This document shows positions 25,379 to 33,493 of a stretch of DNA of 64,000 nt, in pieces. The notes beneath the pieces are model-generated. The model made no database searches. It worked only from the letters and a program-made list of their open reading frames with translations, and had not been told where the DNA came from. The first letter of the stretch is position 1; every line of letters begins with the position of its first letter. The stretch covers positions 62,001 to 126,000 of the forward strand of contig NZ_FNCJ01000010.1 of NCBI RefSeq assembly GCF_900100735.1, read 5' to 3'. A program made the translations under genes and the position numbers. The stretch comes from Paraburkholderia phenazinium (GTDB taxonomy: Bacteria; Pseudomonadota; Gammaproteobacteria; Burkholderiales; Burkholderiaceae).

Positions 25379-27415
25379 ATGAATCGTTACCCCCTCTGGA
25401 AATATGTCGTGATGGTCGTGGCGCTCGCCATCGGCCTCATCTACACACTGCCCAATTTCTTCGGCGAAGCGCCGGCGGTGCAGGTGTTGAGCGGCAAGGC
25501 AACGGTCAAGCTCGATTCGACGACGCTGTCGCAAATCGAAGCCGCACTGGCTGCCAATCAGATCACTGCTTCCGACGTGACGTTCGACAACTCGTCGAGC
25601 AACGCGAATATCCGCGTGCGTCTGTCGGATACCGACACACAGTTGCGCGTGAAGGATCTGCTGTCGAAGACGCTGAACAGCGACCCGACCGATCCGAACT
25701 TCGTCGTCGCCCTGAACCTGCAAAGCGCCTCGCCGCGCTGGCTAACCGCACTGCACGCGCTGCCGATGTACCTCGGCCTCGACCTGCGCGGCGGCGTGCA
25801 CTTCCTGCTGCAGGTGGACATGGCAGGCGCGCTGAACAAGAAGCTCGATTCCGACGCCTCGGACGCGCGCACCCTGCTGCGCGACAACAACATCCGCGAC
25901 GGCGGCGTGAACCGCGTCAACCAGACGGTGGTGATCAATTTCGCCGACAAGGACACCGCGGACGCTGCCTCCAAGCAACTGTCGCGCAGCGTCAGCGAAC
26001 TCCAGTGGGCCACGCAAACGGCGCCTGACGGCAGCTATCAACTGATCGGCACATTCACGCCGACGGTGCAGAAGACCGTCGAAGATGCCGCGCTCAAGCA
26101 GAACATCACGACGCTGCATAACCGGGTCAACGAACTTGGTGTCGCCGAGCCGGTGATCCAGCAGCAAGGCTCCGACCGCATCGTGGTCGAACTGCCGGGC
26201 GTGCAGGACACGGCGAAGGCGAAGGACATCATCGGCCGCACGGCGACGCTCGAAGCGCGCCTGGCCGACCCGGTCAACACCCATCCGCAACCTACGGATC
26301 CGGTGCCGCCGGGTGACGAACTGTTCACCGAAGGCAACCAGACGCCGGTGCTGTTGCGCAAGCAGGTGATCTTCACCGGCGACCGCATCATCGACGCGTC
26401 CGCCGGCTTCGACGAACACCAGCGTCCGTCGGTCAACATCCGCCTCGACTCGGCCGGTGGCCGCGCGGTCGCTGCGGTGTCGCGCGACAACATCGGCAAG
26501 CCGATGGCGATGGTGCTGTTCGAAAAGGGCAAGGGCCAGGTGCTGACGGTCGCGACGATCCAGTCGGAACTGGGCGACCGCTTCCAGATCACCGGCCAGC
26601 CGACCCCGCAAGCCGCCGCCGACCTCGCGCTGCTGCTGCGCGCCGGTTCGCTTGCCGCGCCGATGGACATCATCGAAGAACGCACGATCGGCCCGAGCCT
26701 CGGCGCCGATAACATCAAGAAGGGCTTCCACTCGGTGATCTGGGGCTTTGCCGCCATCGCCGCCTTCATGATTGCGTACTACATGCTGTTCGGCGTGATC
26801 TCGATGATCGGCCTGTCGGTCAACCTGTTGCTGCTGGTGGCCGTGCTGTCGATGCTGCAGGCCACCCTGACCTTGCCGGGTATCGCCGCTATCGCGCTGG
26901 CGCTCGGTATGGCCATTGACGCGAACGTGCTGATCAACGAACGGGTGCGTGAAGAACTGCGTCACGGCGCGCCGGCCCAACTGGCGATCCAGAACGGTTA
27001 CGCGCACGCCTGGGCGACGATTCTCGACTCGAACGTGACGACCCTGATCGCCGGTCTGGCGCTGCTCGCCTTCGGCTCGGGTCCGGTACGCGGCTTCGCG
27101 ATCGTCCACTGTATCGGCATCTTGACCTCGATGTTCTCCGCGGTGTTCTTCTCGCGCGGTCTCGTGAACCTCTGGTACGGCGGCAAGAAGAAGCTGAAGT
27201 CGCTGGCAATCGGTCAGGTGTGGAAGCCGGCAGCGGTTGAAGGTGCAGGCGCTGCCTATCTGGGCATCGAAGACGCCGCAACCGACACGGCACGTGCGGT
27301 TAGCGCTGCCTCCGCCAAGCCGAAGGCCACGGCCCAGGCTCGCGCCGGCAAGCCGACGGTGCGCCGTCGCAACGCTCCCGACAATACGCCGCAGAAACCG
27401 GGTTCATCCCGCTGA
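25379..27415 (+). CDS. secD: Protein translocase subunit SecD
   Basis: A 678-residue RND-type subunit that uses the proton gradient to complete export through SecYEG. It has an N-terminal transmembrane helix (residues ~8-25), the conserved DLRGGVHFLLQVD motif, a large periplasmic domain (P1) and a C-terminal bundle of five helices with ALALGMAIDANVLINERVREE. The ORF is open to 25139, but ATG 25379 (MNRYPLWK) begins the family N-terminus. It is longer than E. coli SecD (615), mainly through a C-terminal Ala/Lys/Arg-rich cytoplasmic tail of ~75 residues. secF follows by 18 bp. Confidence 0.95.
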   Translation: MNRYPLWKYVVMVVALAIGLIYTLPNFFGEAPAVQVLSGKATVKLDSTTLSQIEAALAANQITASDVTFDNSSSNANIRVRLSDTDTQLRVKDLLSKTLNSDPTDPNFVVALNLQSASPRWLTALHALPMYLGLDLRGGVHFLLQVDMAGALNKKLDSDASDARTLLRDNNIRDGGVNRVNQTVVINFADKDTADAASKQLSRSVSELQWATQTAPDGSYQLIGTFTPTVQKTVEDAALKQNITTLHNRVNELGVAEPVIQQQGSDRIVVELPGVQDTAKAKDIIGRTATLEARLADPVNTHPQPTDPVPPGDELFTEGNQTPVLLRKQVIFTGDRIIDASAGFDEHQRPSVNIRLDSAGGRAVAAVSRDNIGKPMAMVLFEKGKGQVLTVATIQSELGDRFQITGQPTPQAAADLALLLRAGSLAAPMDIIEERTIGPSLGADNIKKGFHSVIWGFAAIAAFMIAYYMLFGVISMIGLSVNLLLLVAVLSMLQATLTLPGIAAIALALGMAIDANVLINERVREELRHGAPAQLAIQNGYAHAWATILDSNVTTLIAGLALLAFGSGPVRGFAIVHCIGILTSMFSAVFFSRGLVNLWYGGKKKLKSLAIGQVWKPAAVEGAGAAYLGIEDAATDTARAVSAASAKPKATAQARAGKPTVRRRNAPDNTPQKPGSSR

Positions 27416-27433
27416 GTCCCGGAGAACAAGACC

Positions 27434-28384
27434 ATGGAATTTTTCCGCATTCGCAAAGATCTGCCGCTCATGCAGCGCGCGTTGGTGTTCAACGCGATCT
27501 CGCTGCTGACGTTTATCGCAGCTGTGTTTTTCCTGCTGCATCGCGGGCTGCATCTGTCGGTGGAGTTCACCGGCGGGACGGTGATCGAAGTCCAGTATCC
27601 GACCACCGTGCCGCTCGAACCGGTGCGCGGCACGCTCACCAAGCTCGGCTACCCGGATGCCCAGGTGCAGAACTTCGGCACCTCACGTGACGTGCTGATC
27701 CGTCTGCCGGTCAAGGCCGGCCTCACCTCGGCTCAGCAAAGCGACCAGGTGATGGGCGCGCTGAAGGGTGAAGACGCTCAGGTTCAGTTGCAGCGCGTCG
27801 AGTTCGTCGGCCCGCAGGTCGGCAAGGAACTCGTCACCAACGGCCTGCTCGCGCTCGCCTGCGTGGTGGCCGGCATCGTGATCTACCTGTCGTTCCGCTT
27901 CGAATGGAAGTACGCCGTGGCCGGTGTGATCGCCAACCTGCACGACGTGGTGATCATTCTCGGCTTCTTCGCGTTCTTCCAGTGGGAGTTCTCGCTGTCG
28001 GTGCTGGCCGCCGTGCTCGCGGTGCTAGGCTACTCGGTGAACGAATCCGTGGTTATCTTCGACCGGATTCGCGAGACCTTCAAACGCGAACGCAAGATGA
28101 CGGTCATTGAAGTCATCAACCACGCGATTACCAGCACGATGTCGCGGACCATCATCACCCACGGCTGTACGCAGATGATGGTGCTGTCGATGTTCCTGTT
28201 CGGCGGCCCCACCCTGCACTACTTCGCTCTGGCGCTGACGGTCGGCATTCTGTTCGGTATCTATTCGTCGGTGTTCGTTGCTGCGGCGCTGGCGATGTGG
28301 CTGGGCGTGAAGCGCGAAGACCTGATCAAGGACAAGAAGGAACGTCACGATCCGAGCGACCCGAACGCGGGCGCGCAAGTCTAA
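27434..28384 (+). CDS. secF: Protein translocase subunit SecF
   Basis: A 316-residue partner of SecD. The N-terminal helix (residues ~18-38) is followed by the hallmark VEFTGGT motif near residue 45, a short periplasmic domain and five C-terminal membrane helices containing LGYSVNESVVIFDRIRE. ATG 27434 has a GGAG ribosome-binding site. It is the last gene of the operon, followed 27 bp later by a strong bidirectional terminator. Confidence 0.95.
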   Translation: MEFFRIRKDLPLMQRALVFNAISLLTFIAAVFFLLHRGLHLSVEFTGGTVIEVQYPTTVPLEPVRGTLTKLGYPDAQVQNFGTSRDVLIRLPVKAGLTSAQQSDQVMGALKGEDAQVQLQRVEFVGPQVGKELVTNGLLALACVVAGIVIYLSFRFEWKYAVAGVIANLHDVVIILGFFAFFQWEFSLSVLAAVLAVLGYSVNESVVIFDRIRETFKRERKMTVIEVINHAITSTMSRTIITHGCTQMMVLSMFLFGGPTLHYFALALTVGILFGIYSSVFVAAALAMWLGVKREDLIKDKKERHDPSDPNAGAQV

Positions 28385-28410
28385 GGTTCGAGGCAGTCAC
28401 AGGCAGTCAA

Positions 28411-28452
28411 AAACGAGAAAGGCCGGTTCAGTCGAACCGGCCTTTCTCGTTT
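28411..28452. terminator. Bidirectional terminator between secF and the MFS gene
   Basis: A perfect 19-bp stem (28411-28429 with 28434-28452) with a 4-nt loop. It ends in AAA on one side and TTT on the other, lies between converging genes and serves both. Confidence 0.9.
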
Positions 28453-28481
28453 ACCACCGACGCGCACACTTCACACTGCGT

Positions 28482-29759
28482 TCAGCGAAACCCCAGCTTC
28501 CGCCGTGCCGCGCGCAACGCAATCAGACTGATCACCGCAGCAAACATCATGTAGAAACTCGGCGCCACCTTCGACCCAGTCGCGCCGATCAGCCAGGTGA
28601 TGATGAACGGGCCAAAGCCACCGAAAATCGTCACCGCAATGTTGTACGCGAGGGACATGCCCGTGGTGCGTGTCTGGACCGGGAAAATCTCCGACAACAA
28701 GCCCGGCAACGCAGCGAAATAACCCGTCATCAAAAAGCCGAGCACGATCTGCACGGCAATCAGCGTGCCGAAGCTCGGATGCGCGACGAGGTAGACGAAG
28801 GCCGGATAGATCAGCACGAGCAGCAGCAGCGCCGACACCAGCATGATGCGGGTGCGGCCATGACGGTCCGACAGATGGCCGACTAGCGGCGAGAACAGCA
28901 TCTGGATCACGCCGGTCAACGCGATCGCGGCAAACGCGACCCACGGGGCGAGCCCCAGTTGCTTGACGCCGTAGGTCGGCATGAAGAGCACGAGATAGGT
29001 CGAAACGGTGCCCAGCACCACCACCCCCACCGCGATCAGCAGGCGTGTTTTCTGACTCGCAAAGGTGTCGCGCAACGGCGTGGTGGTGGTCTCTGCGGCA
29101 AGAAACTCCGGCGTCTCGTCGAGCCGGGTGCGGATGTACCACGCCACCGGCCCGATCAGCAGGCCGAAGAAGAACGGCACGCGCCAACCCCATGCCGCCA
29201 TCTGCCCGGCGGACAACTGGCCTGTCAGCACCACCCCGAAACCGGCTGCCAGCAGCGTGGTCAGCCCTTGGCTCGCCACCTGCCAGCTCGCGAAAAAGCC
29301 GCGCCGGCCGGGGACGTGCTCAGCAAGAAAAGCCGTCGCGCTGCCGAATTCCCCGCCCGCCGAAAAGCCCTGCATCAGGCGCGCGGCGACGAGAATCAGC
29401 GGCGCCGCGAGGCCGATGCTCTGGTAAGTCGGCAGGACGGCAATGATCAGCGTGCCGGCCATCATCAGCAGGATCGACAGCGTGAGCGCGGCCTTGCGCC
29501 CGGCGCGGTCCGCATAGGCGCCGATCACGATCGCCCCCAGCGGCCGCATGAAGAACGACACCCCGAACGTGCCGAGCGTCAGCAGCAACGACACCGTGTC
29601 ATTGCCGGTAGGAAAGAACAGCTTCGCGATCAGCACCGCGAAGAACCCGTAGACCACCAGGTCGAACCACTCCAGCGCGTTGCCAATAGAAGCGGCCACC
29701 ACCACCCGCCACGAGTTTGGCCGGCTCGCGGCGAGGTTTGCAGACGTCGTTGCGTTCAT
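28482..29759 (-). CDS. MFS transporter, metabolite:H+ symporter (MHS) type
   Basis: A 425-residue, 12-helix major facilitator. The MHS subgroup signature is seen in the N-terminal ASIGNALEWFDLVVYGFF, in GAYADRAGRKAAL (loop 2-3) and in RLMQGFSAGGEFGSATAFLAEH (helix 5 region). Relatives carry citrate, tricarballylate, alpha-ketoglutarate or proline/betaine with protons; the substrate here is unknown. ATG 29759 is chosen for its GGAGA ribosome-binding site over an upstream in-frame ATG at 29801. It stands alone between a terminator and the YceI operon. Confidence 0.88.
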   Translation of the reverse strand: MNATTSANLAASRPNSWRVVVAASIGNALEWFDLVVYGFFAVLIAKLFFPTGNDTVSLLLTLGTFGVSFFMRPLGAIVIGAYADRAGRKAALTLSILLMMAGTLIIAVLPTYQSIGLAAPLILVAARLMQGFSAGGEFGSATAFLAEHVPGRRGFFASWQVASQGLTTLLAAGFGVVLTGQLSAGQMAAWGWRVPFFFGLLIGPVAWYIRTRLDETPEFLAAETTTTPLRDTFASQKTRLLIAVGVVVLGTVSTYLVLFMPTYGVKQLGLAPWVAFAAIALTGVIQMLFSPLVGHLSDRHGRTRIMLVSALLLLVLIYPAFVYLVAHPSFGTLIAVQIVLGFLMTGYFAALPGLLSEIFPVQTRTTGMSLAYNIAVTIFGGFGPFIITWLIGATGSKVAPSFYMMFAAVISLIALRAARRKLGFR

Positions 29760-29871
29760 GCAGATCTCCGTTGCGCGTGTAATAGTCGTATGAGCGATCA
29801 AACCTGCCCGTGTATGGCCGGACTGGATGCGCGCACAACCAGTCCGATGCCAGAGCCGCTAACTGAGCCGC

Positions 29872-30450
29872 TTACTGCTTGATGCCTTCCGCCTGGATAT
29901 GCAGCTTGGTATCCATGCTGAATCCATACTTGCTGCCGAAGTCCATGCCGTAATCCGCACGGTTGAAATGGGCGCTGGCCTCCACGCCGCACACTTCGCG
30001 CTTGAGCATCGGATGCGGCATGCACTTGAACGATTCGATGGTCAGGTTCAGCGGCTTGGTCACACCGTGCATCGTCAGGCTGCCGATCACTTCAACCGGC
30101 TTGTCGCCGTCGAACCTGATATCCGTGCCTTTGTACGTGACGGACGGGTACTTGGTGACGTCGAAAAACTCATTCGATTGCAGATGCTCGTCGAGCTTGC
30201 TATTGCCCGTCTGGACCGAAGTCGGGTCGACCGTCACGTCGACCGTACCGGTTTTGGCGGCGCGGTCGAGCGTCACCGTGCCGGAACTTTTCGTGAACTT
30301 GCCGCGCCACACCGACAGGCCGCCGAAGTGATCCGCTTCGAAACTCGGGTAGGTATGGGTCGGGTCGAGCATATAGGTGTCGGCCGCAACCGCGTTAAAC
30401 GAGACGGAAGCGGTCAGGGCGGTAGCAACAATCAGCAGGGTTTTCTTCAA
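29872..30450 (-). CDS. YceI-family periplasmic protein (first copy)
   Basis: A 192-residue protein with a clear Sec signal peptide (MKKTLLIVATALTASVSFNAVA, cleavage after residue ~22) and the YceI lipocalin-like fold motifs (DPTHTYPSFEADHFGG, FDVTKYPSVTYKG, GSLTMHGVTKPLNL). YceI proteins bind polyisoprenoid lipids in the periplasm; in E. coli the gene pairs with a cytochrome b561. This is the last gene of the operon b561-yceI-yceI. It contains a Cys pair (FKCMPHPMLKREVCG) absent from its neighbour paralogue. Confidence 0.9.
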   Translation of the reverse strand: MKKTLLIVATALTASVSFNAVAADTYMLDPTHTYPSFEADHFGGLSVWRGKFTKSSGTVTLDRAAKTGTVDVTVDPTSVQTGNSKLDEHLQSNEFFDVTKYPSVTYKGTDIRFDGDKPVEVIGSLTMHGVTKPLNLTIESFKCMPHPMLKREVCGVEASAHFNRADYGMDFGSKYGFSMDTKLHIQAEGIKQ

Positions 30451-30510
30451 GTCAGGCTCCTTTCAGGAAAGCACCGCGCCTCGCGCCGGTGCGGGTCCGC
30501 AGCGTGTTTC

Positions 30511-31074
30511 TTATTTACGTGCTGCGACGATATGAAACTTGATGATGACATCGTCGGCCACCACCGAGGTGTCCTTCCACTCGCCGGTGCCGATATCGAA
30601 CTGCGAGCGCTTGATCGTGAGCGAGCCGTCGAACGCCTGGCTCGCGCCCTGCTGCGTCACGCTCACCGGCACCACCACGGTCTGCGACTTGCCCTTGATG
30701 GTCAGCTTGCCGGTCACCTTGAACTGGTTGCTGCCGGCCGGCGCGATTGCGCTCGACACGAAGGTGGCCTGCGGGAACGTCTTCGCGTCGAACCAGTCCT
30801 TGCCGCGCACCTGGTCGTTATAACTCTCGTCGCCCAGATCGTAGCTGCCCACCTCGACGCTGAACTGTGCGCTGCCGTCGGCCGGCTTGGCCGCGTCGAA
30901 CTTCACGTCCGCGCTGAACTTGTTGAACTTGCCCTCGACCGGCACGTTCATCTGCTTCGAGGTCGCCGTGATCGTGCTCTTCGTCACGTCGACCTGGGCA
31001 AGCGCACTGCCCGCCGCACTCAGCGAGGCGGCAGCAAACGCCGCCAGCATGTAGCGATAAAACGAGACTTTCAT
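30511..31074 (-). CDS. YceI-family periplasmic protein (second copy)
   Basis: A 187-residue YceI paralogue. The signal peptide starts MKVSFYRYMLAAFAAASLSA and is probably cut after an AxA near residue 26. The YceI pattern is present (VEGKFNKFSADVKFD, FDAKTFPQATFVS, GKLTIKGKSQTVVVPV). ATG 31074 starts the signal peptide; the longer frame to 31134 is an overlap with the upstream gene. It begins 8 bp after the cytochrome b561 stop, so the three genes form an operon likely acting in periplasmic redox or isoprenoid-quinone handling (inference). Confidence 0.9.
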   Translation of the reverse strand: MKVSFYRYMLAAFAAASLSAAGSALAQVDVTKSTITATSKQMNVPVEGKFNKFSADVKFDAAKPADGSAQFSVEVGSYDLGDESYNDQVRGKDWFDAKTFPQATFVSSAIAPAGSNQFKVTGKLTIKGKSQTVVVPVSVTQQGASQAFDGSLTIKRSQFDIGTGEWKDTSVVADDVIIKFHIVAARK

Positions 31075-31082
31075 GTGGGTCC

Positions 31083-31643
31083 TTATTTGATGAAAGGGAG
31101 CATGCGCGACAGCAGGCCGTCGCGGTCCAGCCATTGGTGCTTGAGCGCCGCTGCCACATGCAGCACGAACAGGGCGAGCAGCGTGTAATTGAGCGCGATG
31201 TGGAGATTCTTCAGCAGGACCTTGAGCATCGGGTCGGGTGCGATCAGACGTGGCAGCGGCACGAGCCCCAGGTACACCACCGGCACGTTGGCGGCCGAGC
31301 TATACAGGTAGCCGGACAGCGGTATCGCGATCATCAGTACGTAGAGCAGCAGATGCGTGAGGTGGGCCGCGCCCCGTTGCCAGGACGCCATGCGGCGCGG
31401 CAGCGCCGGCGCACCGTGGGTAGCGCGCCAGAGAATGCGCAACACCGACAGCCCGAACACCGTCACGCCGATCCATTTATGCCAGGAAAAATAGCGCAGT
31501 TTGGTGGGCGTGAAGCCCGGGATATCGGTCATCACCCAGCCAAGCGCGAAGCCGCAGACAATCAGCAGTGCGATCAGCCAGTGAAGCGCGATAGCGGTTC
31601 CCGTATAGGAGTCGCGCGCGCCGAAGTTAGGTTTGGGTGCCAT
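31083..31643 (-). CDS. Cytochrome b561-family membrane protein (YceJ/YodB-like)
   Basis: A 186-residue di-haem cytochrome b561 homologue with four transmembrane helices (about residues 15-38, 50-70, 88-110, 145-168). Conserved histidines that would ligate haem lie in ALHWLI, SWHKWIG, AAHLTHLLLY and FVLHVAAA. It is the first gene of the operon with the two YceI genes, as in the E. coli yceJ-yceI pair, and probably passes electrons across the inner membrane to periplasmic partners. Confidence 0.9.
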   Translation of the reverse strand: MAPKPNFGARDSYTGTAIALHWLIALLIVCGFALGWVMTDIPGFTPTKLRYFSWHKWIGVTVFGLSVLRILWRATHGAPALPRRMASWQRGAAHLTHLLLYVLMIAIPLSGYLYSSAANVPVVYLGLVPLPRLIAPDPMLKVLLKNLHIALNYTLLALFVLHVAAALKHQWLDRDGLLSRMLPFIK

Positions 31644-31992
31644 GAAAGATCAACGCAAGCTGAATGGTTAGCGGCACAAGCCGAGGCCGCCATGCTACCC
31701 CAAGCCGAAAAAGCCGGTTGAGGGAGTTCCGCTGGGCGGACTACGCCGACCATGACAGCATAACCAGAAGGATTGAACAATTGGGGCCGGAGAATGTCTG
31801 ACGCAGGTCAGATAGCGCGAGGCCGGTGCCTGCGCCTCGTCTGCGATACCTGGCTTACCGGGCTGGGCCGCGCGCCCGGCCAAAGCACGCATGGCGGTGA
31901 GCCTTTGGTACTATTGCTGCTGGCTTTCGCCCGACCTTACCGTGCAAGCCTGCGTTGCACGCCCCGCTCACGTCGTTTTGCCCTTCTGCCGT
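31644..31992. other. Intergenic region between the b561 operon and pqiA
   Basis: A 349-bp divergent promoter region. I see only a small inverted repeat TCTGAC-GCAG-GTCAGA (31798-31813) and no convincing promoter hexamers or conserved ORF. The pqiA frame stays open back to 31891, so the exact pqiA start could be further upstream. Confidence 0.5.
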
Positions 31993-32700
31993 ATGGAACA
32001 TGACAACCTGATCGCGTGCCACGAGTGCGATACCCTTTTCCAGAAGCCGCACCTCACCGGCCGCCGCCTCGTGGCGCGTTGCCCGCGCTGCGGGGCCACG
32101 CTCTATCACGCCGTGTCGCGGCGGCTGGACATCATTAGCGCGATGACGCTGGCCGCGCTCTTCACCTTCATCATCGCCCAGGCTTATCCGATTCTGGAAC
32201 TGGACGCCAACGGCATTACCTCGCAAACCACCCTGTTCGGCGCGCTGGTGGCGCTGTGGAACGAGGACATGCAGATCGTCGCGGTCATGGTGTTCTGCGC
32301 GACCACGCTGTTCCCGTTGACCGAGCTCGTCGCGCTGCTCTACGTGCTGATCCCGCTGCGCTCGGGTTACGTGCCGGCGGGCTTCAACCAGGTGCTGCGC
32401 GCCATCCAGTTTGTGCGGCCGTGGGGCATGATCGAAGTGTTTATGCTCGGCGTATTGATCACCATCGTGAAGATGGTCAGTCTTGCCCGCGTGATCCCCG
32501 AGGCGGCGCTGTTCGCCTTCGGCGCGCTGACCTTGATGTTCGCCGTGGTCGTCACGTTCGACCCGCGCACCTTGTGGGATCTCGCCGACGAACTGAATGC
32601 GCGCCGTGCCCGGCCCATGCCGCGTACCGCGGCCGACAGCGCCGCGGCCGCTGTCACGGCCAACGCAGCCGGCCAGTCGGCCACGCCCAATCAGGGATAA
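31993..32700 (+). CDS. pqiA: PqiA-domain membrane protein (first copy)
   Basis: A 235-residue protein with an N-terminal zinc ribbon (C9-x2-C12 and C30-x2-C33) and four membrane helices of the PqiA domain. PqiA with the MCE protein PqiB and lipoprotein PqiC forms a lipid transport bridge across the envelope. E. coli PqiA (417 aa) contains two such domains in one chain; here they are two adjacent genes. ATG 31993 is chosen because the Cys motif starts 8 residues later, although no ribosome-binding site is evident and the frame continues upstream. The second pqiA gene follows after 7 bp. Confidence 0.88.
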   Translation: MEHDNLIACHECDTLFQKPHLTGRRLVARCPRCGATLYHAVSRRLDIISAMTLAALFTFIIAQAYPILELDANGITSQTTLFGALVALWNEDMQIVAVMVFCATTLFPLTELVALLYVLIPLRSGYVPAGFNQVLRAIQFVRPWGMIEVFMLGVLITIVKMVSLARVIPEAALFAFGALTLMFAVVVTFDPRTLWDLADELNARRARPMPRTAADSAAAAVTANAAGQSATPNQG

Positions 32701-32707
32701 GCAAACG

Positions 32708-33493
32708 ATGAAATACATCACCGCGCTACGCGCGGGCCTGGTTTCCTGTCACGCGTGCGGCCGCGTCGCACCGCGCATCCGCTCGATCACCGCGCAGCAC
32801 TGCTCGCGCTGCGGTGCGGTGCTGCACCGGCGTAATCCGGATAGTCTGATGCGCACCTGGGCGCTACTGATTGCTGCGGCATTGCTGTATATTCCGGCGA
32901 ATCTGCTGCCGGTGATGCATACGGCTTCGTTGCTGGGTTCGGAAGACGACACGATCATGAGCGGTGTTGTCTACTTCTGGACCTCGGGCGACTGGCCGCT
33001 CGCCGTGATCGTGTTTATTGCCAGCATCATGGTGCCGATGCTCAAGCTCAGCGTGCTCGTGCTGCTCACCATCACGGCCCAGCGCCGTTCGCACTGGCGC
33101 CCCACCCAGCGCATGAAGCTGTACCGGATGGTGGAGCGGATCGGCCGCTGGTCCATGCTCGACGTGTTCGTCGTGACGCTGACGGTTGCGCTGGTGCGTT
33201 TCAAGTCGCTTGCCGTGATCACGGCCGGGCCCGGCGCCATCGCGTTCGGCTCGGTGGTGATTCTGACGATGCTGGCGTCGATGCAGTTCGATCCACGACT
33301 CATCTGGGACAATGTCGAAGGCGAGGACATCGCGGAGAGTGCGAAGCGCGCCAGACGTGCGAACGGTGCAAAAGGCGCACGCGGTGCTAACGGCGCACGA
33401 GGCGTGACCGGTGCAACCGGCAACAAGGGCACGCAAGACCTACAAGACGCAACAGGCAGTCCCCAACAATCTCAGGACCCCAAACATGACTAG
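32708..33493 (+). CDS. pqiA: PqiA-domain membrane protein (second copy) with collagen-like tail
   Basis: A 261-residue PqiA-domain protein with a zinc ribbon (C14/C17 and C32/C35) and four helices between residues ~50 and 195. After the domain the chain continues into a charged linker and eight uninterrupted Gly-X-Y triplets (G220-Q243), a collagen-like tail unusual for this family. ATG 32708 matches the conserved N-terminus; the longer frame to 32597 overlaps the previous gene. The stop overlaps the start of pqiB by 8 nt, so translation is coupled. Confidence 0.88.
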   Translation: MKYITALRAGLVSCHACGRVAPRIRSITAQHCSRCGAVLHRRNPDSLMRTWALLIAAALLYIPANLLPVMHTASLLGSEDDTIMSGVVYFWTSGDWPLAVIVFIASIMVPMLKLSVLVLLTITAQRRSHWRPTQRMKLYRMVERIGRWSMLDVFVVTLTVALVRFKSLAVITAGPGAIAFGSVVILTMLASMQFDPRLIWDNVEGEDIAESAKRARRANGAKGARGANGARGVTGATGNKGTQDLQDATGSPQQSQDPKHD

